DNA from: Cryobacterium sp. MLB-32
Lineage (GTDB): Bacteria > Actinomycetota > Actinomycetes > Actinomycetales > Microbacteriaceae
Direction: 5' to 3'
Length of the DNA: 64,000 bases
Assembly: GCF_000738085.1 (NCBI RefSeq)
Contig: NZ_JPRS01000002.1
Span: 1 to 64,000 of the forward strand
Positions 17,960 through 27,362 of this stretch are shown here, piece after piece; within the stretch, counting starts at the first letter, position 1; the number at the start of each line of letters is the position of its first letter. The notes under the pieces were generated by a model. The model saw nothing but the letters and a program-made list of their open reading frames with translations, made no database searches and had not been told where the DNA came from. Both the position numbers and the translations under genes were made by a program.

Positions 17960-19318
17960 TCAGGCGTGTCGCTTGGTCGGCAGTCCTTCGACCACGAGGG
18001 CTGCGAGGGTGCGTGCCGCGAGACGAGTGATGGGCTGAAGGTCGGCGTACGACACGACGCTGCCCGCCGCCAGCTGCGGATCGTACGGAATGCGCACGAT
18101 CTCACGCACGCGAGACCGGAAGTGCGATTCGATTTCCTCCAGCCTTACCAGGTTCGTGCCCTGAGTGGCGGTATTCAGGGCGACAATGGCGTTCTTGACC
18201 AGATCGCCGTATCCGTTGGCTTCCAACCAGGTGAGAGTTTCCGAAGCCAGCCGAGCCTCATCGACGCTGCCACCCGACACGATGACGATGGAATCGGCGC
18301 GTCGCAGGGTCGCCCGCATCACGGAGTGGACGATTCCGGTTCCACAGTCGGTCAGGGCGATCGAGTAGTACCGCGCCGCCAGATCCGCGACAACGTTGTA
18401 GTCGTCTTCGTCGAATGCCTCGGATAGCATCGGGTCGGTATCGGATGCGAGGATGTCGAGCCGAGTCTCGTCCCGGGAAACCAGCGTAGAGAAGTCGGTG
18501 AAATTGCCGATGGACGGCGCCTTCGTGACCGCATCACGAACGGTTGTGCTCGTTTGTTGACTGACTCGCTCTGACAGGGTTCCCCGGTCGGGATTCGCAT
18601 CGATGGCGATGACCCGATCGTCTCGAGAATCTGCGAGTGCCATCCCCAGCAGGGTCGTCACGGTCGTTTTGCCGACGCCACCTTTGCGCGTGAGGATCGG
18701 AACAAAACGAGTACCCCCGTCGAAGTGCTTGCGGATGCGCTCGTCCATGTCGGACCGGGCACGCACCGCTGCAGAGTCTCCCAGATTGACCAGATGCAGT
18801 GTCGCCGCGTAGACGAATTCATTCCACGCACCGCGCGGTGGCCGGCGGGTCTTGCGGTTGACAGCGAGGAGCCGCTCGGACGTGAGCATGGCGGCAGACT
18901 CCGGCTGACCCACATATGATTTGTCGGACGCGTCACCTGCCGGGAGTTCACCCCGAGGCCTGTCCCGTCGAATGCCACCCGGTGCGTCCGCGCGAGTCCG
19001 CGGCAAAGTCACAGCCCCATTTGCAACGGCCCCCGCCGCACTAACGGGCCGCGCTATCGCGGTCGTATCGACTGCGACGGTGTGTGTTGCCAGACGCGAC
19101 GAACCACGCGTGTCCGAGGAGAGCGCCCGGCGTGGTGTCGGTACGACATCCACGGCCTCGCTCAGACCCTCAGGAAGCACGGACGCGAGGTTCTGGACCG
19201 TGTGGGGGGCCAACTCGCTGTGGTACTCCGACTGGTTCGTCTCGGAGTCGCTCTGAGACGAACCCGAAAGTTCCGTGTCGTCCACATCATCATGCTTGTC
19301 TGGCAAAACTGCACTCAA
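17960..19318 (-). CDS. MinD/ParA-like P-loop ATPase with long disordered N-terminus
   Basis: 452 aa. Residues 1-140 are polar and low-complexity; from about 203 comes an SIMIBI ATPase domain with deviant Walker A RKGGVGKTTV (KGGVGKTT 212-219) and IAIDANPDRGTLSERV. The pattern KGGVGKTT...DANPD resembles the MinD-like/EspI-type ATPases of actinobacterial secretion and cell-pole systems rather than chromosomal ParA. Target unknown. Lies between def and pyc, all leftward. Confidence 0.8.
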   Translation of the reverse strand: MSAVLPDKHDDVDDTELSGSSQSDSETNQSEYHSELAPHTVQNLASVLPEGLSEAVDVVPTPRRALSSDTRGSSRLATHTVAVDTTAIARPVSAAGAVANGAVTLPRTRADAPGGIRRDRPRGELPAGDASDKSYVGQPESAAMLTSERLLAVNRKTRRPPRGAWNEFVYAATLHLVNLGDSAAVRARSDMDERIRKHFDGGTRFVPILTRKGGVGKTTVTTLLGMALADSRDDRVIAIDANPDRGTLSERVSQQTSTTVRDAVTKAPSIGNFTDFSTLVSRDETRLDILASDTDPMLSEAFDEDDYNVVADLAARYYSIALTDCGTGIVHSVMRATLRRADSIVIVSGGSVDEARLASETLTWLEANGYGDLVKNAIVALNTATQGTNLVRLEEIESHFRSRVREIVRIPYDPQLAAGSVVSYADLQPITRLAARTLAALVVEGLPTKRHA

Positions 19319-19344
19319 TTCCTCGTAGGTTGCGGCACTGAAGC

Positions 19345-22300
19345 CTAGCGCGGCCGCACGACGACGAGGAGGTCCCCGGCGTCGACCTGCTGAGTCTTCG
19401 GAATAGCGACACGCTCAATGAAACCGGCGATCGGGGACGTAATGGCCGCCTCCATCTTCATGGCCTCTATGCTCGCCACGCTCTGGCCTGCGGTGACCTC
19501 CGCACCATCTTCGACCTGCAGGGTCACGACGCCGGAGAAGGGAGCCGCGATCTGGCCGGGCTGGTTGGCATCCGCTTTCTCGGCCACCCGCGCGTCGACC
19601 GTGATACTGCGATCCCGAACGAACACGGGACGCAGCTGACCGTTGAGCATGGTCATAACGGTGCGGATGCCCTTGTCATCGGCCTCGCCGATTGCTTCGA
19701 GCCCAATGTAGAGTCGCACGCCCTGGGCAATATCGACCGCGTGCTCCTGGCCCTGCTGGAGGCCGTAGAGGTAGTCCACGGTGTCGATGACGGACAGATC
19801 GCCGAACAGTTCGCGAATCTGCTCGAACTGTCGCGTGGGCGCGGGAAAGAGCAGCTGGTTAAGCATGGCTCGCCGGGTCGTACTGTCCATGTTCAAGGCC
19901 GTGCGCTCGGCTTCAGAGATCTCCGTGACCCCGACCTTGACGTTGCGTCCCTTGAGGACCTTGCTTCGGAAGGGTTCCGGCCAGCCACCGGGGAGGTCGC
20001 CCAGCTCACCGGCCATGAAACCGATCACGGAGTCAGGCACGTCGTACTTGTCCGGGTTCTGCTCAAAGTCAGCAGGGTCTGCCTTGACCGCAGCGAGGTA
20101 CAGGGCTAGGTCGCCGACAACCTTCGAGGAGGGGGTCACCTTCGGCACGCGGCCGAGAATGTTATTGGCCGCCGCGTACATGTCTTCGATCAGCTCAAAG
20201 TGGTCTGCGAGGCCCAGCGCGACGGCCTGCGTGCGCAGGTTCGACAGCTGGCCACCCGGTATCTCGTGCGTGTACACGCGCCCGGTAGGAGCCGACAGGC
20301 CGGATTCGAACGGACGATAGACGTTGCGAACGGCCTCCCAATACGGCTCGAGGTCCGTCACGCTCTTGAGCTCGATGCCGGTATCGCGCTCAGTGTGGGC
20401 GAGGGCGGCCACGAGAGAGGATGCGGAGGGCTGGCTCGTCGTGCCCGCCATCGGGGCACTGGCAACGTCGACGGCATCCGCACCGGCGCGCGCGGCCGCC
20501 AGGAGCGTCGCGAGTTGTCCACCCGGGGTGTCGTGCGTGTGCACGTGCACCGGCAGGTCGAAACGCTCCCGAAATGCGCTGACGAGCTTCTCGGCCGCGG
20601 CCGGACGCAACAGTCCGGCCATGTCCTTGATCGCGAGCACGTGCGCGCCCGACTCCACAATCTGGTCCGCGAGGCGAAGGTAATAATCGAGCGTGTAGAG
20701 GTCTTCGGCCGGGTTCAGCAGGTCACCGGTATAGCAGACGGCGACCTCGGCCACCGAGGTACCCGTGTTGAGTACCGCGTCGATCGCCGGACGCATCTGC
20801 GCGACGTCGTTGAGCGCGTCGAAGATGCGGAAGATGTCCACGCCGGTATCGGCGGCTTCGCGCACGAAAGCGTCGGTCACCTCCGTTGGATAGGGGGTGT
20901 ATCCGACCGTGTTACGACCGCGCAGCAGCATCTGAATGTTGATGTTCGGCAGCGCAGCCCGCAGGGATGCAAGACGTTCCCACGGGTCCTCACCGAGGAA
21001 ACGGAGGGCGACATCGTACGTCGCACCTCCCCAGGCCTCCACGGAGAGCAGCTGGGGAGTGAGCCGTGCGACATAGGGGGCGACGGCCACGAGGTCTTTC
21101 GTGCGCACACGAGTCGCGAGCAGCGACTGGTGCGCGTCCCGGAAGGTCGTGTCGGTCACGGCCAGAGCGGTCTGTGCGCGCAGGGCAGCCGCGAACTTCA
21201 CCGGCCCGAGCAACTGCAACTGCTGACGAGACCCATTCGGCGCAGGAACGCTGAGGTCCAGGACGGGAAGTTTCTCGGTCGGGCTCACCGACGTGACCAT
21301 AGCGCCATGGGGCTGGTTCACTGTGACATCGGCGAGCCAGTTCACGATCTTCGTACCACGGTCCTTCGACGCCATGGTGCGCAGCAGTTCGGGCCGTTCG
21401 TCGATGAACGAGGTGCTCAGGTCCCCCGCCGCGAAATCAGGGTCGTCAAGGACTGCCTGCAGGAACGAAATATTGGTGGAGACGCCGCGGATACGGAACT
21501 CTGCCAGCGCGCGCTTCGACCGCACAACAGCGGAGGCGTAGTCGCGGCCACGACAGGTGAGCTTGGCGAGCATCGAATCAAAGTGAGGGCTGATCTGCGT
21601 TCCGGGGTTGATCGTTCCGCCGTCAAGACGAATGCCGGCACCTCCGGGCGAACGGTATGTCGTAATTTTGCCGGTGTCGGGGCGGAAACCCGCCGAGGGG
21701 TCTTCGGTGGTGATGCGGCACTGCAACGCGGCACCGCGCAGAGTGATCTTGTCCTGGGTGAGCGAGAGTTGCTCGAGGGTCTCCCCCGCGGCGATGCGAA
21801 TCTGCGACTGCACGAGATCAACATCCGTCACCTCCTCGGTGACAGTGTGCTCCACCTGAATGCGCGGGTTCATCTCGATGAACACGTGCTGCCCGGCTCG
21901 CTCACCGACAGTGTCGAGCAGGAATTCCACTGTTCCGGCGTTCACGTAGCCGATGGACCGAGCGAACTTGATGGCATCCGCATACAGCTTGACGCGGATC
22001 TCGTCGCTCAGGTTAGGCGCTGGGGCAATCTCGACAACCTTCTGGTGGCGACGCTGCACCGAGCAGTCGCGCTCAAAAAGGTGCACGGTCTCACCCGTGT
22101 GATCGGCAAGAATCTGCACCTCGATGTGGCGGGGCCGCAGCACGGCCGCCTCCAGGAACATCGTCGGGTCACCGAAAGCGCTGTTCGCCTCGCGCATGGC
22201 CTCCTCGAGGGAGCCCCGCAGCTCGGCCTTGGACTCGACGCGTCGCATTCCACGCCCGCCACCGCCAGCGACTGCTTTGGCAAAAATGGGGAAGCCGATT

Positions 22301-22749
22301 GCATCGGCCTGACTGATCAGAAGTTCGACGTCTTTCGAGGGCGGTGTCGATTTCAGGACCGGGACCCCTGCCGCAATGGCGTGGTTCTTGGCGGTGACCT
22401 TGTTGCCGGCCATTTCCAGTACGTCGGCGCCCGGGCCGATGAATGTGATTCCGTTCGCGGCAGCGGCCTCGGCCAGTTCCGGGTTCTCGGAAAGAAAACC
22501 GTATCCCGGGTAAATGGCGTCAGCGCCACATTCCCGGGCCACGCGAATGATCTCGCTCACGTCCAGATACGCACGCACGGGGTGGCCGACCTCGCCGATC
22601 TGATACGCCTCATCGGCTTTCAGGCGGTGCAGGGAGTTGCGATCCTCAAAAGGGAACACCGCGACGGTCTTCGCTCCGAGCTCAACGGCCGCACGCATGG
22701 CACGGATTGCGATCTCACCACGGTTGGCAACAAGGATTTTCGTAAACAT
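19345..22749 (-). CDS. pyc: Pyruvate carboxylase
   Basis: 1134 aa biotin enzyme converting pyruvate plus bicarbonate to oxaloacetate (anaplerosis). Order: biotin carboxylase (MFTKILVANRGEIAIR from residue 1; ATP-grasp GGGGRGMR; EMNPRIQVEHTVTEEVT), carboxyltransferase (TDTTFRDAHQSLLATRVR, mid-protein), and C-terminal biotinyl domain with IEAMKMEAAI about 35 residues from the end. Full length for the family. ATG 22749 follows GAAAGG; the frame is open to 22776. Confidence 0.96.
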   Translation of the reverse strand: MFTKILVANRGEIAIRAMRAAVELGAKTVAVFPFEDRNSLHRLKADEAYQIGEVGHPVRAYLDVSEIIRVARECGADAIYPGYGFLSENPELAEAAAANGITFIGPGADVLEMAGNKVTAKNHAIAAGVPVLKSTPPSKDVELLISQADAIGFPIFAKAVAGGGGRGMRRVESKAELRGSLEEAMREANSAFGDPTMFLEAAVLRPRHIEVQILADHTGETVHLFERDCSVQRRHQKVVEIAPAPNLSDEIRVKLYADAIKFARSIGYVNAGTVEFLLDTVGERAGQHVFIEMNPRIQVEHTVTEEVTDVDLVQSQIRIAAGETLEQLSLTQDKITLRGAALQCRITTEDPSAGFRPDTGKITTYRSPGGAGIRLDGGTINPGTQISPHFDSMLAKLTCRGRDYASAVVRSKRALAEFRIRGVSTNISFLQAVLDDPDFAAGDLSTSFIDERPELLRTMASKDRGTKIVNWLADVTVNQPHGAMVTSVSPTEKLPVLDLSVPAPNGSRQQLQLLGPVKFAAALRAQTALAVTDTTFRDAHQSLLATRVRTKDLVAVAPYVARLTPQLLSVEAWGGATYDVALRFLGEDPWERLASLRAALPNINIQMLLRGRNTVGYTPYPTEVTDAFVREAADTGVDIFRIFDALNDVAQMRPAIDAVLNTGTSVAEVAVCYTGDLLNPAEDLYTLDYYLRLADQIVESGAHVLAIKDMAGLLRPAAAEKLVSAFRERFDLPVHVHTHDTPGGQLATLLAAARAGADAVDVASAPMAGTTSQPSASSLVAALAHTERDTGIELKSVTDLEPYWEAVRNVYRPFESGLSAPTGRVYTHEIPGGQLSNLRTQAVALGLADHFELIEDMYAAANNILGRVPKVTPSSKVVGDLALYLAAVKADPADFEQNPDKYDVPDSVIGFMAGELGDLPGGWPEPFRSKVLKGRNVKVGVTEISEAERTALNMDSTTRRAMLNQLLFPAPTRQFEQIRELFGDLSVIDTVDYLYGLQQGQEHAVDIAQGVRLYIGLEAIGEADDKGIRTVMTMLNGQLRPVFVRDRSITVDARVAEKADANQPGQIAAPFSGVVTLQVEDGAEVTAGQSVASIEAMKMEAAITSPIAGFIERVAIPKTQQVDAGDLLVVVRPR

Positions 22750-22826
22750 GCAGACCTTTCGAACGCATACCGGCATACAGCCAACGGTTAGGTTCTCCCA
22801 GACTAGTGAAGGTAACGTGTCTACTT

Positions 22827-23641
22827 GTGCATGTACTCAGCGTTAGCTCCCTCAAGGGAGGTGTAGGTAAGACCACGGTGACCCTTGGTCTTGCTTCTGC
22901 AGCCTTCGCCCGCGGTGTGCGAACACTGGTGGTTGATCTCGATCCGCAATCGGATGTGTCGACGGGAATGGACATTGACGTCGCCGGTCACCTGAACGTG
23001 GCGGATGTCCTCGCCTCGCCCAAGGAGAAGACCGTTCGCGCCGCGATTGCCCCCAGTGGGTGGACCCGCGGCCGACAGGGCACGATTGACGTCATGATCG
23101 GCAGCCCCTCGGCCATCAACTTTGACGGCCCGCACCCGAGCATTCGTGAGATCTGGAAGCTCGAAGAGGCCCTCTCGACAGTCGAGAAAGATTATGACCT
23201 CGTACTCATCGATTGCGCCCCCTCCCTCAACGCCCTGACACGCACGGCCTGGGCCGCGAGCGACCGTGTCGCTGTCGTCACCGAGCCGGGTCTGTTTTCC
23301 GTGGCAGCCGCCGACCGGGCGCTGCGCGCGATCGAGGAAATCCGACGCGGCCTCAGCCCGCGCCTGCAGCCCCTCGGCATCATCGTGAACAGGCACGTAC
23401 GGCGTCGCTGGAGCACCAGTTTCGAATCAAGGAGCTGCGCGACATGTTCGGTCCGCTCGTGCTGAGCCCCCAGCTGCCCGAACGCACGTCTCTGCAGCAG
23501 GCTCAGGGCGCCGCGAAGCCCCTGCACATCTGGCCGGGCGACAGCGCACAGGAAATGGCGAGATACTTCGACCAGTTGCTCGAGCGGGTTTTGCGGACGG
23601 CACGTATTGGTGAGTATGCGGAGACGCCGGCGAGTCGGTAG
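22827..23641 (+). pseudogene. parA: ParA-family ATPase gene with an internal frameshift
   Basis: GTG 22827 begins MHVLSVSSLKGGVGKTTVTL, a typical ParA P-loop N-terminus; DLDPQSDVSTGMD and LVLIDCAPSLNALT follow. The frame is good up to LGIIVNR (about 23393), then turns to HVRRRWSTSFESR and stops at 23465. The next frame supplies the expected C-terminus from ARTASLEHQFRIKELRD to 23641. Adding one G in AACAGG-CACG at 23391-23394 restores one protein of about 271 aa. Mutation or sequencing error cannot be told apart from the sequence. Confidence 0.85.
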
Positions 23642-23693
23642 TCGTGCGTGCGTCGAGAAACGCGTAACAGGCTCCTCACCTCAGACAATGAAA

Positions 23694-23743
23694 ATTCTCA
23701 GGCAGCCCCCGAAAGGTACACTCGGGGCTGCCTGAGAATCTTT
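23694..23743. terminator. Strong bidirectional terminator
   Basis: An 18-bp stem (ATTCTCAGGCAGCCCC(C)GA at 23694-23712 with 23722-23739, one bulged C) is followed by CTTT on the plus strand and preceded by AAA. It lies between parA (+) and the MerR gene (-). Confidence 0.88.
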
Positions 23744-23836
23744 ATAACTGGATACCCCGCCCGTCAGGCGGTCCTCGGTAGTTTCTGAGGTTGGGCCTGT
23801 GCCCTCGTGACGATGGGGTGGGGAACCGGGGCGCGG

Positions 23837-24388
23837 CTAGGAGATTTTGCGGGACGAACGACGAGCCGCGAGCTCATCGGACGGATCAGCTTCCTGCAGG
23901 TTGAGCTCGACGAGGCTCGTCTCGACCTCGCGCAGTACCTTGCCAACGGCGATGCCGAAGACACCCTGGCCACGGCTGACGAGGTCGATGACCTCATCGT
24001 TTGACGTGCACAAGTAGACACTCGCTCCGTCGCTCATGAGCGTGGTCTGGGCCAGGTCGCTGACCCCTGATTCTCGCAGCTGGTTGACGGCCGTTCGAAT
24101 TTGCTGGAGCGAGATTCCGGTGTCGAGCAGACGCTTGACGAGTTTGAGCACGAGGATATCTCGGAAGCCATAGAGGCGCTGAGATCCTGACCCGGCAGCC
24201 CCGCGCACAGTCGGCTCGACGAGGCCGGTACGTGCCCAGTAGTCGAGCTGGCGGTACGTGATTCCGGCAGCCCGTGCCGCCACAGCGCCGCGATAGCCGG
24301 AATTCTCATCGAGTTCGGGCAGTCCGTCGGTGAACAGCAGTCCCTGTGAATAGCGCGAGGCGACGTCATCGGGTTTGAGCTCACTCAT
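23837..24388 (-). CDS. MerR-family transcriptional regulator (Rv1830/ResR-like)
   Basis: 183 aa. The winged HTH is ITYRQLDYWARTGLVEPTVR...QRLYGFRDILVLKLVKRLLDTGISLQQIRTAV. The C-terminal region (VYLCTSNDEVIDLVSRGQGVFGIAV) is the small conserved domain found in the mycobacterial Rv1830 (ResR/McdR) group that links growth and division genes. It is the last gene of the pgsA-garA-ftsR series; the nuclease gene that separates the two MerR genes in mycobacteria is not here. Confidence 0.85.
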   Translation of the reverse strand: MSELKPDDVASRYSQGLLFTDGLPELDENSGYRGAVAARAAGITYRQLDYWARTGLVEPTVRGAAGSGSQRLYGFRDILVLKLVKRLLDTGISLQQIRTAVNQLRESGVSDLAQTTLMSDGASVYLCTSNDEVIDLVSRGQGVFGIAVGKVLREVETSLVELNLQEADPSDELAARRSSRKIS

Positions 24389-24494
24389 ACGACTGCCTCT
24401 CAGGAATTCTTCGCGATGAAGTTTTGATCGCTGTCGTTAACGGTACCGACAACCGGGCATCAGACGGCTGACATTCGCCCCACGAACTTGCCGT

Positions 24495-24516
24495 GTCGAA
24501 ATCGAAGAATTTCGAC
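24495..24516. promoter_or_regulatory. Small hairpin between the two MerR genes
   Basis: GTCGAAAT (24495-24502) pairs with 24509-24516 around a 6-nt loop in the 183-bp intergenic gap. It could be an inverted-repeat operator or an attenuating hairpin; no U-run. Confidence 0.35.
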
Positions 24517-24571
24517 GCGCCATGGTCACGAATCTCGCTGCGGGGATGCCAACCGTGGTGAAACGGATAGT

Positions 24572-25267
24572 TCAGCCTAACCGCCCCAGAGCGGAACGGA
24601 TCAGGCTGCTGCGAATAACTTCAAGTTGCCCGGCGATCTCGACGGCCATCTCCGCGGCCTTGGCCCGGCTGGAGGCATCTTTTCGCCGCGCCAAGGGCAC
24701 GAGGGCGCTCTCAATCAGGCCAAGCTCACGCTCGGCGGCTCCGCGGAATCCGCGCAGGTGACGAGGTTCAATGCCGCTGCGTTGCAGCTCTACGAGCGCG
24801 CGAAGCACCTGGAGGGCATTCTCACCGTAGTAGTCGGCCGGCAGAATGATTGACGCCGAAACTGCATCATGCAACAGCGTGACGGACGCCCCGGCCTCGC
24901 GGACCAGCTCTTCGCGCGTGAGGCGCCGGAGCGTGGACAGCATGGAGGGACCGGGCGTTGCCCCACCGGGCAGCGTCGGCGAGAGTCCGGCGTCCAGGTC
25001 CTCCAGATAGGACCGAATCACCTTGAGTGGGAGGTAATGGTCACGCTGCATGGACAAGATGAGCCGGAGGCGTTCCAGATCGCCGGAGCAGAATTTGCGA
25101 TACCCGGAGCCGGTACGAGCCGGTGAGACCAGACCTTGCTCTTCGAGGAAACGAAGTTTTGACGGCGTCAGCTCAGGGAAGTCCGGCGTGAGCCGAGCCA
25201 GCACCTGACCGATGCTCAATAGCGGCGCTGCGCCCGAGGCTTTCACCTGGGCGGAGGACGCCGACAT
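24572..25267 (-). CDS. ftsR: MerR-family transcriptional regulator FtsR-like
   Basis: 231 aa. N-terminal SIGQVLARLTPDFPELTPSKLRFLEEQGLV...GYRKF is the MerR HTH typical of FtsR (Rv1828 in mycobacteria), which in Corynebacterium activates ftsZ. The remainder is helical and probably mediates dimerisation. Its start overlaps the garA stop; the garA-ftsR pairing is conserved in Actinobacteria. Confidence 0.88.
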   Translation of the reverse strand: MSASSAQVKASGAAPLLSIGQVLARLTPDFPELTPSKLRFLEEQGLVSPARTGSGYRKFCSGDLERLRLILSMQRDHYLPLKVIRSYLEDLDAGLSPTLPGGATPGPSMLSTLRRLTREELVREAGASVTLLHDAVSASIILPADYYGENALQVLRALVELQRSGIEPRHLRGFRGAAERELGLIESALVPLARRKDASSRAKAAEMAVEIAGQLEVIRSSLIRSALGRLG

Positions 25268-25764
25268 TATTCGCTCGCCGTGCGCGCGAGATCGAGACGG
25301 GACGCGTAGAACGTGAGACGGAACTTTCCCACCTGCACCTCAGCGCCATCGTTCAGCACTGCGGTCTCGATGCGCACGCCGTCGAAGTAGGTTCCGTTGA
25401 GGGATCCCAGGTCTTTCACCTCAAAGGCCGTTGCGTTCCGCAGGAACTGCGCGTGACGGCGCGAAACGGTCACGTCATCGAGAAAGATATCCGCGTTCGG
25501 ATGACGCCCCACCGTCGTGACGTCGGCATCCAGCAGGAATCGCGCACCGGCGTTGGGACCGCGACGCACAACGAGCAGCGCAGAACCGGACGGCAGCGCC
25601 GCAATCGCTTCCTGCTCCTCGGCGGTGACGTTTGCGTCAATCGATGCCATCTGCGCAGCGAACTCTTGACTGAAAGTCATCGTGGTGTCGGTACTGACCG
25701 AATCGTGTGTGTTCTTGGGCACGGGCTCGTTCTGCTCCTTGTTCGAATTCTCAAAATCGGCCAC
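25267..25764 (-). CDS. garA: FHA-domain metabolic regulator GarA/OdhI
   Basis: 165 aa. FHA domain with GRHPN (86-90), SRRHAQF (101-107) and NGTYFDG (from 123). It binds and inhibits 2-oxoglutarate dehydrogenase and regulates glutamate metabolism unless phosphorylated by PknG/PknB. The N-terminal phosphoacceptor region reads TDTTMTF (T27/T28) in place of the usual ETTS. GTG 25764 is chosen for AGGAGGTG just upstream. Lies between pgsA (10-nt gap) and ftsR. Confidence 0.92.
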   Translation of the reverse strand: MADFENSNKEQNEPVPKNTHDSVSTDTTMTFSQEFAAQMASIDANVTAEEQEAIAALPSGSALLVVRRGPNAGARFLLDADVTTVGRHPNADIFLDDVTVSRRHAQFLRNATAFEVKDLGSLNGTYFDGVRIETAVLNDGAEVQVGKFRLTFYASRLDLARTASE

Positions 25765-25774
25765 GTTGCACCTC

Positions 25775-26422
25775 CTATGCTTCCAGCGTATCTGATTGCA
25801 CCGGCACAATGGCCCGCGGAATCCGAATCACGCGCATCGTTTCAATGGCGTAGATGATTCCAGCCCACCAGTACAGGAAGACGCCCCACAGACCGAAGGC
25901 CCACCCCACTGGTTGCGACCACCACGACAGGTCTGGAAAGGCCTGTCCCAGCATGATCATGGGGAGGGCGTAGAACAGGCAGAATGTCGCTACTTTTCCC
26001 AACGTGTGCACCGGAAGCGGACCGAAGCCGACGTTGGCCAGGATCACGCCCAACCCGAGCAGGAAGACATCGCGACCCACGACGAGCAACACAATCCACC
26101 AGGGCACCAGGTCACGCCAGGCGAGGCCGATGAGGGCCGCAAAAATGTAGAGGCGGTCAGCGGCAGGATCGAGCAGCTGACCCAGGCGGGTGACGAGATT
26201 GAAACGGCGGGCGATGAAACCGTCGAGGAAGTCCGTCAGGCTCGAGAACGCGAGCACGATGAGTGCGAGTGCATCAGAGCCCTGAGCCAGTAAGACGAGA
26301 AAAACCGGGACGAGAAGCAGACGGATGGCGCTCAGCCCGTTGGGCACGGTCATCACCTGCGAGCCGACCTCGGTGCGCTCTGCTCTCGTCACGGTGTCCA
26401 GTCTACTGATCTTCTCGTTCAA
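25775..26422 (-). CDS. pgsA: CDP-alcohol phosphatidyltransferase (PgsA-type)
   Basis: 215 aa integral membrane enzyme. The CDP-alcohol motif is complete: D64, D67-G68, A71-R72, G81, D85 and D89 in SSLTDFLDGFIARR...GQLLDPAADR. Several hydrophobic helices. Probably CDP-diacylglycerol:glycerol-3-phosphate phosphatidyltransferase, though inositol- or cardiolipin-forming relatives cannot be excluded. A start nearer MTVPNGLSAIR (about 26353) is possible. Confidence 0.88.
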   Translation of the reverse strand: MNEKISRLDTVTRAERTEVGSQVMTVPNGLSAIRLLLVPVFLVLLAQGSDALALIVLAFSSLTDFLDGFIARRFNLVTRLGQLLDPAADRLYIFAALIGLAWRDLVPWWIVLLVVGRDVFLLGLGVILANVGFGPLPVHTLGKVATFCLFYALPMIMLGQAFPDLSWWSQPVGWAFGLWGVFLYWWAGIIYAIETMRVIRIPRAIVPVQSDTLEA

Positions 26423-26464
26423 AAAGGCTCCCGATCAGCAAGAACTCTGAGAAATATCATGATG

Positions 26465-27268
26465 CTAGCCGGCCCCGGATGACCGACGACGGCTCTCGTC
26501 GACACTACGCCTGAGTGCCTCCATCAGATCGAGAACGTCACCCCCGGCCGGCGCATCAGCGGAGGCGTCCAGCGCGTGTACGGTGCGGGCTTCGCCCCGA
26601 TCCAGTTTTCCAGCGATGAGCGCGCGAAGCTGCACCTGATAGTCGTCGGAGAACTCGTCTGGAGTGAAGTCCTTCTCAAAGGACTCCACGAGAACGCCGG
26701 ACAGCTCGAGTTCCCGATCAGAGACCGATACGGGCGTGGCCAGCACAGCAAAATCCGCTGACCGCACCTCATCTCCCCACAGCAGACCCTGAAGCACCAG
26801 AACATCTCCCCTGACTCGCAGGGCGCCCAGTCGAGTCTTCTGGCGCAGCGCGAAGCGCACGATAGCCGTGCGGCTGGTTGCGTGGAGTGTGCGCCGAAGC
26901 AGAACGTAGGCCTTCGTCGACATTCCCTCTGGTTCCAGGTAATACGTGTGCTCATACATGATGGGGTCGAGCTGGTCGCTCGGCACGAATTCGACGACCT
27001 CGATCTCACGAGCGCGGGCTGCGGGGAGGGATGCCAGTTCTGGCTCTGTCAGAATGACGCGTTGTTCTCCGTCGTCCCAGGCCTTGTCGATGTGCTCGTA
27101 ATCAACGACCTGACCGCAGGTCTCGCACCGGCGCTGGTATCGGATGCGTCCACCATCATGATCGTGCACCTGATGCAACGCTACGTCGTGATCTTCCGTG
27201 GCGCTGTACACCTTCACGGGAACGTTCACGAGCCCGAAGGTGATCGCACCCTTCCAGATTGACCTCAC
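26465..27268 (-). CDS. ku: Non-homologous end-joining protein Ku
   Basis: 267 aa bacterial Ku homodimer. Core MRSIWKGAITFGLVNVPVKVYSATEDHDV, CETCGQVVDYEHIDKAW, YYLEPEGMSTKAYVLLRRTL and the C-terminal VLDLMEALRRSV tail that contacts LigD. GTG 27268 gives the family N-terminus; GTG 27283 and more upstream codons are open. Divergent from ligD with about 94 bp between, so the two share a promoter region. Confidence 0.93.
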   Translation of the reverse strand: MRSIWKGAITFGLVNVPVKVYSATEDHDVALHQVHDHDGGRIRYQRRCETCGQVVDYEHIDKAWDDGEQRVILTEPELASLPAARAREIEVVEFVPSDQLDPIMYEHTYYLEPEGMSTKAYVLLRRTLHATSRTAIVRFALRQKTRLGALRVRGDVLVLQGLLWGDEVRSADFAVLATPVSVSDRELELSGVLVESFEKDFTPDEFSDDYQVQLRALIAGKLDRGEARTVHALDASADAPAGGDVLDLMEALRRSVDESRRRSSGAG

Positions 27269-27362
27269 CTGTCCAGTAGACACCCATATTCCGTGACCAG
27301 CTAGCCCGAATTCGCGCAGCGCAGCGAACCTAGTCCGAATCCATGGAGCGGGGCATTCTGGT

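Noticed and set aside
20200-22791. Long open frame (863 codons) antisense to pyc
   Set aside because: Mirror of a high-GC third-position-biased gene; the pyc strand has all catalytic motifs, and the antisense translation is Arg/Gly/His-rich with no recognisable domain.
22749-22827. Upstream GTG 22806 as the parA start
   Set aside because: It would add MKVTCLL before the conserved MHVLSVSSLKGG; the family N-terminus fits GTG 22827.
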